Below are positions 1 through 5,752 of a stretch of 6,800 nt of DNA, one piece after another. Below the pieces are notes generated by a model. It worked only from the letters and a program-made list of their open reading frames with translations, was not told the DNA's origin and made no database searches. A program made the translations under genes and the position numbers. Each line of letters starts with the position of its first letter. The stretch's first letter is position 1. Source of the DNA: an uncultured Cocleimonas sp. (GTDB taxonomy: Bacteria > Pseudomonadota > Gammaproteobacteria > Thiotrichales > Thiotrichaceae); assembly GCA_938041705.1 (NCBI GenBank), contig CALISP010000142.1, positions 1-6,800 of the forward strand. Direction: 5' to 3'.

Positions 1-1
1 C

Positions 2-361
2 ATCACGATAGGTCGTGGAATCACTATTCATCGAACTGATTGCCCTAATATTGATGAAGATAATCTTGGTCCCGAAAAATCATCTCGGTTAGCTGAGGCA
101 AGTTGGGGAACTGAAACAACTGCATATACTGTAGATATTCAGGTAATAGGGTTTAATAAACCAGGCTTAATAAGTGATGTGGCTCAGGTACTGGCAAAAA
201 GTCAGATTAATGTAGTAAACATAGCTACCTGCAGGGGGAATACTGAATTGATCTCTATTTTAAGTATTGCCATTCAAATTGAGAATACAGTGCAGTTATT
301 TGAGGTTCTTGAAAAAATAGCACAGCTGCCGAATGTAATGGATGCCAAGCGAGCAAATTAG
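2..361 (+). CDS. relA: RelA-type (p)ppGpp synthetase, C-terminal fragment (5' end outside window)
   Basis: The open frame entering the window encodes 119 residues and ends at TAG 359-361. RelA/SpoT enzymes make, and in some members degrade, the alarmone (p)ppGpp; the visible part is only the C-terminal regulatory region that contacts the ribosome and controls the catalytic half. It begins with GRGITIHRTDCPN, the conserved segment carrying the Cys just before the ACT domain, then a SWGTE stretch, then an ACT domain (about QVIGFNKPGLISDVAQVLAK onward) ending LPNVMDAKRAN. The HRTDC, WG and DAKR features resemble E. coli RelA (HRADC, VWG, DARR) more than SpoT, so I favour relA. A single bifunctional rel/spoT cannot be excluded because the HD and synthetase domains are outside the window. 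An internal ATG at 179 is not a start, since homology continues upstream of it. Confidence 0.88.
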   Translation: MTIGRGITIHRTDCPNIDEDNLGPEKSSRLAEASWGTETTAYTVDIQVIGFNKPGLISDVAQVLAKSQINVVNIATCRGNTELISILSIAIQIENTVQLFEVLEKIAQLPNVMDAKRAN

Positions 362-410
362 TAGTCTTCCTAGTTACTATAAATCTCTATAGAAAATGTA
401 GTCATGAACT

Positions 411-439
411 TTGTGTTTATAGTTATTTACCTATAAAAT
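411..439 (+). promoter_or_regulatory. Candidate sigma70-type promoter for the wza operon
   Basis: TTGTGT (411-416) and TAAAAT (434-439) are separated by 17 bases, a normal spacing, and lie in the gap between relA and wza. The -35 is a weak match. A second possible -10, the perfect TATAAT at 491-496, sits closer to the gene but has no recognisable -35 at the right distance. Between them a 5-base GC stem (CGGCT 444-448, AGCCG 466-470) encloses a 17-base loop. I cannot tell which site is used. Confidence 0.3.
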
Positions 440-493
440 CTTCCGGCTGAATGAACAAAGGTATAAGCCGAGTATTTATACTAATATTAATAT

Positions 494-513
494 AATCAAT
501 TTTGAAGTATTGA
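494..513 (+). repeat. 20-base element, copy 1 (upstream of wza)
   Basis: AATCAATTTTGAAGTATTGA differs at one position from the copy at 5464-5483. Each copy has an inverted-repeat core, TCAAT-N8-ATTGA. Here it overlaps the last base of the TATAAT at 491-496 and ends five bases before the chosen wza ATG, where a bound regulator or a transcript structure could affect initiation. Regulatory function is inferred only from position, symmetry and recurrence. Confidence 0.4.
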
Positions 514-518
514 AAACT

Positions 519-1997
519 ATGAAAAATATTATACATGCCCTAATTATTAGCTTTGCATTAGTCAGTTTGAGTGCTTGTTCAATAGTACCTGGCGTACCGG
601 GTCTCAAAACAAACTCCTCTAGATATGCCAAGCCACAAAAAGAGGGTGTGGATTATAAGTTAATTGTTATAAATGCCGATACTATTAGTAAACAAAAGCC
701 ATTTGATTACGCTGCATATGTGAAAGAGAAGAAAAGAAAAGTTTCTGTTTATGATTCACAATCAAGAACGAATAATACAATCGCAACAGATAAAAATAAC
801 TATCCATTAAAGGTTCTTGCGGGGAAACCTAACAACCAACGTGTTTCAGCAAATAGTGCTCGTAACCAGAAAACCAAAGGTTCAATCTCCTCGCTCTCTA
901 ATAATATGATTCGTTTTGAAGGGATAACATCGAGTGATAATAAGTCCAATTATCAATATCTCATTGGTAAAGGTGATGTTTTAAGTATTACGGTATGGGA
1001 TCACCCAGAGTTAACCACACCTAGTGAAAATAATGCATTTGGCGGTCATGTTGTTGGTAGTGATGGTCGTTTTTATTTTCCTTATTCCGGAAAAATTAAT
1101 GCTGTTGGGAAAACCGTTCGAAATATCCGAGATGAGCTAGAGAGTAAGCTTGGTTCATTTATAACAAAGCCTCAAGTTAGCGTAAGTATTGCGAACTTTA
1201 GAAGTCAAAAAATATACACATCTGGTGCCTTGGCTAAGCCATCAACTCTAATGATTGATGATACGCCAACTACTGTGCGTGATGCGATTTCAAAAAGTGG
1301 TGGTTTAAGGCCAAATCAATATACGGGATATGCTACCTTGGCACGTGCAGGCAAGAATATATCTATTGATTTGAATCGTATGCTCAAGTACAACGATAAC
1401 CGTCAGAATTTTATACTCAAAAATGGTGATCGTTTAAATATTGTTGAAAGAACTGAGTTAGATGAATTTAATAGAAACTTAAACTTGGAAGTAAGAAAAA
1501 CCAACGTGTTGAGTTCAGTGCGTCTTCGTAATGAAATTAAGAGTTTAGAAACGTTAAGCCCATTGCAATTGAAATTTGAACTGCAAAAAGAACGATCAAT
1601 CGCTCGTTTGAAAAAAGAACTTGAAAGAGAGTTAAGGTCAGAGCAAGCAAAAGTATTTGTGATGGGTGAAGTGCTTAAACCTGGGTCAGTGAAATATCAG
1701 GTTGAAGATGGAATGACTTTAGCTGAAGCAATAAATGACGCTGGTAGCTTTAAAGAAGAAAGCGTCAACCCTAAAGGAATATTTGTGGTTAGAAGGGAAA
1801 GTGTTAATGATAAAACACCTACTGTGTACCAATTGCCGATGGAGTCAGTTCAGTCAATATTTTTTGCAGAGCAGTTTGACGTAAGGCCACGAGATATAGT
1901 TTATGTTACAGCTACGCCATCAATTCGATGGAATAGAGTCATTGCTCAATTACTTCCTTCTCTAGCTATTCTTAATACATTCCGTAATTTTAAGTAA
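519..1997 (+). CDS. wza: Outer-membrane polysaccharide export lipoprotein (Wza-like)
   Basis: This encodes 492 residues forming the exit channel through which capsule or exopolysaccharide crosses the periplasm and outer membrane. A lipoprotein signal peptide ends in the lipobox LSAC, with lipidated Cys20. The polysaccharide-export (PES) domain spans about 145-225 (GKGDVLSITVWDHPEL, GSDGRFYFPY). A first SLBB domain follows (about 229-310), and a second from about 378 (VFVMGEVLKPGSVK, GMTLAEAI). The C-terminal segment WNRVIAQLLPSL matches the amphipathic helix that makes the outer-membrane barrel in E. coli Wza. It is about 110 residues longer than E. coli Wza (379). The extra length lies in an N-terminal extension before the PES domain and in a charged helical insert at about 311-377 between the SLBB domains. 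I chose ATG 519 over the in-frame TTG 510 because it gives a normal signal peptide; GAAG at 504-507 is the only, weak, Shine-Dalgarno-like sequence. It is the first gene of wza-wzb-wzc. Confidence 0.93.
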   Translation: MKNIIHALIISFALVSLSACSIVPGVPGLKTNSSRYAKPQKEGVDYKLIVINADTISKQKPFDYAAYVKEKKRKVSVYDSQSRTNNTIATDKNNYPLKVLAGKPNNQRVSANSARNQKTKGSISSLSNNMIRFEGITSSDNKSNYQYLIGKGDVLSITVWDHPELTTPSENNAFGGHVVGSDGRFYFPYSGKINAVGKTVRNIRDELESKLGSFITKPQVSVSIANFRSQKIYTSGALAKPSTLMIDDTPTTVRDAISKSGGLRPNQYTGYATLARAGKNISIDLNRMLKYNDNRQNFILKNGDRLNIVERTELDEFNRNLNLEVRKTNVLSSVRLRNEIKSLETLSPLQLKFELQKERSIARLKKELERELRSEQAKVFVMGEVLKPGSVKYQVEDGMTLAEAINDAGSFKEESVNPKGIFVVRRESVNDKTPTVYQLPMESVQSIFFAEQFDVRPRDIVYVTATPSIRWNRVIAQLLPSLAILNTFRNFK

Positions 1998-2005
1998 ATA
2001 AAAAT

Positions 2006-2466
2006 ATGTTTAAGAGTGTAATGATGGTTTGCATTGTTAATATTTGTAGAGGTTCTATTGCAGAGTTCTATCTTAAGCATTTTCAGCCTGAATTGAATGC
2101 TTTTTCTTCAGGTATTGGTGCTTTGGTTGGTAAGCCTGCAGATTCAAGCTCTGTTAAGATAACGCATGGCATGAATATTGATCTAGATAATCACTCTGCT
2201 CAACAAATTAATCCTGTTTTTGTGTCAAACGTTGGCCTAATATTAACAATGGAACAGCGCCATGTTGAAGCAATTCAAAATAAATTTCCAGAATCTCGCA
2301 GTAAAGTACACTTGATTGGTAAGTGGAATGACAAGCTGGAAACTCCTGATCCTCGCAAATTTTTTTTAACGCTATTGAAGCGGTTTCTGCCAAGATTGCA
2401 TTTGGCTCGCTAGAATGGCAAAAAAGCTTTGGTGTTGACTCAACTCCCATCATCAGAAAGAAATAA
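2006..2466 (+). CDS. wzb: Low-molecular-weight protein-tyrosine phosphatase (Wzb-like), frame interrupted
   Basis: The product should dephosphorylate the tyrosine tail of the Wzc kinase encoded just downstream, in the cytoplasm. Starting at ATG 2006, eight bases after the wza stop, the P-loop CX5R is present (Cys9, Arg15) and the general-acid loop PDP has Asp115, the positions found in E. coli Wzb. The frame then breaks. As written it runs through Phe119-Phe120-Leu121 into an unrelated tail and stops at 2413 (135 residues). In the -1 frame from 2368 the sequence continues NAIEAVSAKIAFGSLEWQ and stops at TAA 2464-2466, giving about 153 residues, close to the family's roughly 147, and leaving three bases before wzc. 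The P-loop is atypical: CIVNICRGS has Val for Gly11, Gly for Ser16 and Ser for Pro17. The gene may be expressed by frameshifting, be wrongly sequenced in the T8 run, or be decaying. The family call is secure; activity is not. Confidence 0.85.
2360..2411 (+). other. T8 slippery run with possible downstream stem in wzb
   Basis: Eight Ts (2360-2367) followed by A contain T TTT TTA (2362-2368) in the correct phase for a -1 tandem slip: zero-frame codons TTT (Phe120) and TTA (Leu121). This heptamer is the same as the HIV-1 gag-pol slippery site. Ten bases further on, AGCGG (2379-2383) can pair with TCGCT (2407-2411). Inside that, GCCAAG (2389-2394) can pair with TTTGGC (2401-2406, one G-U), leaving a five-base bulge. 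The stem is modest and found by eye. No strong internal Shine-Dalgarno stimulator lies just upstream. Confidence 0.5.
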
Positions 2467-2469
2467 TAT

Positions 2470-4701
2470 ATGAATGACCAAACTAGTAATACTAATAATC
2501 AAATTGATGATGAAATCGACCTTGTAGAGTTATTCCGTACTATTTTAAATGGTAAATGGCTTATTCTAGGATTCGTTGTTTTGGCTACGTTATTAGCCTT
2601 TATATATGCTTTTGGGAAAACGCCAGTTTATAAAGCAGATACGTTATTGCAGGTAGAGACTAAAAAAGCGGGTATACCGGGATTAGATGATATTGCAGGT
2701 TTAAGTGGCGATGATACTTCTGTTGGAACTGAGCTTGAACTTATAAAATCCCGTAAAATTCTTGGTGAAGCAGTAAACGATTTAAATTTAGATATATTGG
2801 TTGAACCCAAGCGTATACCACTGCTAGGGAATTTAAATAAACGTTTTTTTGGTTCTGCTGAATTGAGTAAGTTGCCTTCTATTTCTGAATCAATTGATAG
2901 GTTTACAAATAAGTATGCATGGAGTAATGAAGAAATTCGGATAACTCGTCTTGAAGTGGCCGCTGACTTAATTAACACTAATCTAACATTGACTGTAATT
3001 ACCGCAGATACATTTGAAGTCTCTTATGAGGATAGTGTTTTAATTGATGAAGTAAAGATCAATAAAAGTAAGACATCTATTAATGGAGATTTAACAATCA
3101 ATGTTAATTATTTGAAAGCGCTTCCGGGTACTCAATTTGTAATAACTAAACTGTCTACATTAAATGCTATTGAACGGCTTAAGAAGACTATTCAAGCGTC
3201 CGAAAAAGGCAAAAAAACAGGTATAATAAGCCTCAAAGTAGAAGGTGAAGATAAGCAAAGTATAGTAAATATTCTTGATCATATTTCTAAAACATATGTA
3301 CAGCAAAATAAGTCTAGAAGCGCCGAAGAAGCAAGTAACGCCTTAAAGTTCCTTGAAGAACAGATTAAACCTGTCGAAGAAAAGGCCGCTATTGCAGAAG
3401 TGAACTTACAAAAATATAGAACAAATAATCAAACAGCGAATATGTCTGTAGAAACTTTAGGTGTCCTAGAAGTTGTATCTGATATAGATACTGAGCTACA
3501 AAAAATATCTTTAAAGCGTGATGAACTAAATCTAAAGTACACGCCTAATCATCCAATAATTCAGTCACTCGCATTACAAGAAACTAAGCTACAAGATAGG
3601 AAGCAGTTGACCTTATCAAAAATTAAAAAATTACCCGAAACTCAGCAGAAGTTATTAAAACTTGAGGGTGATTATAAAGTTGCAAATTCAGTTTATTTGG
3701 ATTTGGTCAATAATATTCAAGAGTTTAAAATAGCTAAAGCAAGCACTGTCGGTAATGCATATATTGTCGATAGTGCAGTGGTTCATGAGAAGCCTGTAAA
3801 ACCTAAAAAGTCGCTGATATTAGCTTTAGGTGCATTACTTGGTGGTATGTTGGGAGTTTTGCTTGTATTTCTTAGAAAGGCAATGCATCAAACTGTTAAT
3901 GATCCAGAGAAGCTTGAAAGTCATACGGGGTTATCTGTGTATGCCACAGTTCCTCTAACTAAAGCTGTTGGTGTGACTGGTGGTTTGAAAAGCAAGCGTC
4001 AAAAATCACTTTTAGCTAAAGAAAAACCGAATGATCCAGCGATTGAAAGTCTACGGAGTCTCCGCACAAGTCTGCATTTTGCATTACTCGAAGCAAAGAA
4101 TAATATAGTGATGATTACTGGGCCATCACCTGGTATTGGTAAATCTTTTATTTCGTCAAACTTTGCTGCAGTTATTGCTGCAAGTGAACAGAGAGTTTTA
4201 TTGATTGATGCGGATATGAGGAAAGGGTATCTGCATAATTTATTAAATAAAGGTATAACTCCGGGTTTGTCTGATTTAATAAGTGGAAAGTCAACTCTTG
4301 ATGAGGCAATACACACAATTAGAATTAATGATTATGAGCTTGATATTATAACTAGAGGGCAAACTCCTCCTAATCCATCTGAGTTATTGATGCATAGTAA
4401 TTTTGAGCAAATATTAAATGAATTATCAGGTAGGTATGACTTGATTCTTATTGATACACCGCCTGTTCATGCTGTTACAGATCCAATGATTGTTGGTCAA
4501 CATTCTGGTGTGGTATTTATGGTCGTTCGGTCAAATCAGCATGGAATGAAAGAAATAGAACATGCAGTAACCAGATTATCTCAAAATGGAATTGACACAA
4601 AAGGTTTTATATTCAATGGTTACGTGAATAAAAAAGGTGCTAATGGTTATGGCGGTTACGGCTATCAATCATATTATGGCGAATATAAGTCTGATCAATA
4701 G
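2470..4701 (+). CDS. wzc: Polysaccharide co-polymerase / tyrosine autokinase (Wzc-like BY-kinase)
   Basis: This 743-residue inner-membrane protein controls polysaccharide polymerisation and export with Wza and is the expected Wzb substrate. An N-terminal Wzz domain contains TM1 at about 30-47. A long periplasmic region follows, with coiled-coil character at about 285-440 and a GNVR-type YTPNHP motif at 357-362. TM2 is at about 448-468, preceded by a proline/lysine-rich stretch. The cytoplasmic kinase has the oligomerisation motif EX2RX2R (Glu526, Arg529, Arg532), Walker A GPSPGIGKS (551-559, Lys558), Walker A' LLIDADMR (Asp580, Asp582), the conserved PNPSELL (634-640) and Walker B ILIDTPP (Asp662). 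The C-terminal tail carries six clustered tyrosines (727, 730, 732, 735, 736, 739), the usual autophosphorylation cluster. All expected catalytic elements are present, so it looks functional. ATG 2470 has no strong ribosome-binding site and lies three bases after the restored wzb stop, which suggests translational coupling. It is the last gene of the operon. Confidence 0.95.
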   Translation: MNDQTSNTNNQIDDEIDLVELFRTILNGKWLILGFVVLATLLAFIYAFGKTPVYKADTLLQVETKKAGIPGLDDIAGLSGDDTSVGTELELIKSRKILGEAVNDLNLDILVEPKRIPLLGNLNKRFFGSAELSKLPSISESIDRFTNKYAWSNEEIRITRLEVAADLINTNLTLTVITADTFEVSYEDSVLIDEVKINKSKTSINGDLTINVNYLKALPGTQFVITKLSTLNAIERLKKTIQASEKGKKTGIISLKVEGEDKQSIVNILDHISKTYVQQNKSRSAEEASNALKFLEEQIKPVEEKAAIAEVNLQKYRTNNQTANMSVETLGVLEVVSDIDTELQKISLKRDELNLKYTPNHPIIQSLALQETKLQDRKQLTLSKIKKLPETQQKLLKLEGDYKVANSVYLDLVNNIQEFKIAKASTVGNAYIVDSAVVHEKPVKPKKSLILALGALLGGMLGVLLVFLRKAMHQTVNDPEKLESHTGLSVYATVPLTKAVGVTGGLKSKRQKSLLAKEKPNDPAIESLRSLRTSLHFALLEAKNNIVMITGPSPGIGKSFISSNFAAVIAASEQRVLLIDADMRKGYLHNLLNKGITPGLSDLISGKSTLDEAIHTIRINDYELDIITRGQTPPNPSELLMHSNFEQILNELSGRYDLILIDTPPVHAVTDPMIVGQHSGVVFMVVRSNQHGMKEIEHAVTRLSQNGIDTKGFIFNGYVNKKGANGYGGYGYQSYYGEYKSDQ

Positions 4702-4741
4702 TGGTTGAAGTAAATAAGTGTTTCTGGTTGTTGTGTTTTTA

Positions 4742-4790
4742 TTCATCTAAGGGTTTTTGTGCTTAGGTGAAAAGTGTAGATTGACTTTTC
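4742..4790. terminator. Overlapping hairpins between convergent wzc and zapA, probable bidirectional terminator
   Basis: TTCATCTAAG (4742-4751) pairs with CTTAGGTGAA (4762-4771) over ten bases with one G-U and a ten-base loop. A second stem, GAAAAGT (4769-4775) with ACTTTTC (4784-4790), has an eight-base loop and shares three bases with the first, so the two compete. They fill most of the 92-base gap between the stop codons of the converging operons. Neither is followed by a clean long T tract (TTTTC on plus, AAAAACA on minus), so efficient intrinsic termination is uncertain. Confidence 0.5.
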
Positions 4791-4793
4791 TTA

Positions 4794-5084
4794 TTAGAGA
4801 ATACTGTCAATCGATAGTTGCATAGCATCTATTCGATTGATAATACTTTCATCAATATTAGGTTTTTCTTTAGTTTTAACTAATTCATGAGCTATGTTAA
4901 TTGCTGCCATGACAGCAACTCTGTCAGCGCTAAGTGCTTTACCACCTTCTCTAACTTTACTCATATTATCATTAACATTTTTGGCCGAGACCAAAAGAGA
5001 TTCATGTTCGCCCTGTGGGCATGAGATTTTATATTCTTTATCTAGTATCTTTACTGTAACTGGTATTGTTTGATTATCACTCAT
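4794..5084 (-). CDS. zapA: Cell division protein ZapA
   Basis: This 96-residue cytoplasmic protein binds FtsZ at midcell and promotes bundling and stability of the Z-ring. The N-terminus has the family's short beta-strand part (IPVTVKILDKEYKISCP, about residues 7-23). Next comes the signature helix region, with LLVSAKNVNDNMSKVRE and a conserved DRVAVMAAINIAHEL stretch, and then a C-terminal dimerisation helix rich in Ile and Leu. Length is slightly below the usual 100-110. The start is supported by AGGA on the minus strand (5095-5092), seven bases before the ATG and immediately after the stop codon of the upstream gene, so the two genes are co-transcribed with an 11-base gap. In many Gammaproteobacteria zapA is followed by ssrS (6S RNA) and a 5-formyl-THF cyclo-ligase gene; here it instead runs into the end of wzc. 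Confidence 0.92.
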   Translation of the reverse strand: MSDNQTIPVTVKILDKEYKISCPQGEHESLLVSAKNVNDNMSKVREGGKALSADRVAVMAAINIAHELVKTKEKPNIDESIINRIDAMQLSIDSIL

Positions 5085-5095
5085 AGTTTAATCCT

Positions 5096-5338
5096 TTAAG
5101 ACGCTTTATCCATTGCTTTGAGTCTGTCGACCATAGCTTCAACTTGCCCGCGTACTTTGTCATTTTTAGTTTGTAATTCTGATCTTTCTAGCATGAGTTG
5201 GTTATTACTATGCTTTATAGAGTTGTTTTCATCAGTTAATTTTTCACAAAAAGCTATTAATTTACCCATCGAAAGTTCTAGTTTATCTATTTTTTCTTCA
5301 ATGGATGTATCTGATTCAGGTAAGGGGTTATTAGACAT
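5096..5338 (-). CDS. Small coiled-coil protein, TIGR02449-like (ZapB-like), upstream of zapA
   Basis: This encodes 80 residues, mostly one predicted coiled coil from about residue 12 to 76 with hydrophobic heptad positions (IEEKIDKLELSMGKLIAF, QLMLERSELQ, VEAMVDRLKAM), no signal peptide and no membrane segment. Proteins of this size and composition directly upstream of zapA form the TIGR02449 family of Gammaproteobacteria. Its function is not established, though a role beside ZapA in division, by analogy to the coiled-coil ZapB, is plausible. It is the first gene of the operon. AGG on the minus strand (5350-5348) lies nine bases before the ATG, a weak ribosome-binding site. The family call rests on length, coiled coil and position, not on a database match. 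Confidence 0.82.
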   Translation of the reverse strand: MSNNPLPESDTSIEEKIDKLELSMGKLIAFCEKLTDENNSIKHSNNQLMLERSELQTKNDKVRGQVEAMVDRLKAMDKAS

Positions 5339-5362
5339 TGTAAAAAACCTATAGGTAATATT

Positions 5363-5401
5363 AATATACTAATTCAATTAGTAATTCTAAAAGTTAGTAT
5401 A
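5363..5401 (-). promoter_or_regulatory. Candidate promoter and palindromic operator for the TIGR02449-zapA operon
   Basis: On the minus strand TTTAGA (5391-5386) and TATATT (5368-5363) are spaced 17 bases apart, upstream of the gene starting at 5338. Almost filling the spacer is a perfect palindrome, TACTAATT-C-AATTAGTA (5367-5383, plus strand). A third TTAGTA half-site lies at 5394-5399, and the eight-base arms TATACTAA (5365-5372) and TTAGTATA (5394-5401) are also exact inverted repeats. This placement is typical of a repressor site, but the regulator is unknown and AT-rich DNA produces palindromes easily. Confidence 0.4.
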
Positions 5402-5463
5402 CGTAAGATATCAGAAAAAACAAAAATTTAGTATTGGAGTGATACTGTTCTTTTATTTGAATG

Positions 5464-5483
5464 AATCAATTTTAAAGTATTGA
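5464..5483 (+). repeat. 20-base element, copy 2 (zapA-aapJ intergenic)
   Basis: AATCAATTTTAAAGTATTGA matches the copy at 494-513 at 19 of 20 positions and has the same TCAAT-N8-ATTGA symmetry; with one more base it reads ATCAA-N10-TTGAT. It lies about 125 bases before the zapA-operon start and about 300 before aapJ, on the same strand as copy 1. A shared regulator site or a dispersed small repeat are the two obvious explanations. Confidence 0.4.
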
Positions 5484-5643
5484 TAATATGAATATAAGAT
5501 ATTTAATGCAGGTCAAAAGATCATAAAATCGTTTTTTGCAGGATATTTTTTCAATAAATGAACAAGTATTGGTAATATATTTGGCAGTATAAGAATTAAT
5601 CAAAAATATAGTTAAAGCTAAAAGAAATTAATCCTGACAAAAC

Positions 5644-5673
5644 TTGAAAAATGGTCTTTACTCTGTGTAAGAT
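5644..5673 (+). promoter_or_regulatory. Candidate sigma70 promoter for aapJ
   Basis: TTGAAA (5644-5649) and TAAGAT (5668-5673) are separated by 18 bases. Each differs little from the sigma70 consensus, and the pair lies on the correct strand. Transcription would begin near 5680, giving a leader of a little over 100 bases that contains the hairpin at 5701-5742 and the C9 tract. Confidence 0.5.
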
Positions 5674-5700
5674 GCGCACTGCTTTTGTTAATGGTATTTA

Positions 5701-5742
5701 TTTGTTTTTCAATGATATATAAATACTTAATTCAAAAACAAA
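5701..5742 (+). other. Long AT-rich hairpin in the aapJ leader
   Basis: Thirteen-base arms (5701-5713 and 5730-5742) pair with a single C-C mismatch around a 16-base loop, followed by GCAATTTTTA. An alternative pairing, GTATTTAT (5691-5698) with ATAAATAC (5719-5726), would compete with it. It could protect or attenuate the leader transcript, or act as a DNA-level site. The low GC makes it a weak terminator at best. Confidence 0.4.
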
Positions 5743-5752
5743 GCAATTTTTA

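Noticed and set aside
376..423. ACTATAAA (376-383) / TTTATAGT (416-423) as a relA terminator
   Set aside because: The loop is 32 bases, the stem is all but one pair A-T or weak, and no T tract follows.
362..518. JUMPstart/ops element expected before capsule operons
   Set aside because: No GGCGGTAG core or related sequence is present between relA and wza.
2208..2453. Minus-strand open frame of 81 codons across the wzb frame break
   Set aside because: It lies antisense to clear phosphatase coding sequence in both the zero and -1 frames, and its translation shows no recognisable domain.
2628..2978. Minus-strand open frame of 116 codons inside wzc
   Set aside because: It is antisense to the conserved Wzz region; the serine-rich translation is typical of a shadow frame.
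3999..4316. Minus-strand open frame of 105 codons inside wzc
   Set aside because: It is antisense to the Walker A/A' region of the kinase, which is unmistakable in the plus frame.
5118..5354. Plus-strand open frame of 78 codons opposite the coiled-coil gene
   Set aside because: It mirrors the TIGR02449-like gene, is rich in Ser and Leu as expected from an antisense frame, and has no convincing ribosome-binding site.
5465..5484. Possible FNR/CRP-type site at ATCAA-N10-TTGAT
   Set aside because: The FNR box is TTGAT-N4-ATCAA; here the half-sites point the other way and the spacing is wrong.
5488..5526. Tiny open frame MNIRYLMQVKRS after the second 20-base element
   Set aside because: It has twelve codons, no Shine-Dalgarno sequence and no amino-acid run that would suggest a leader peptide.
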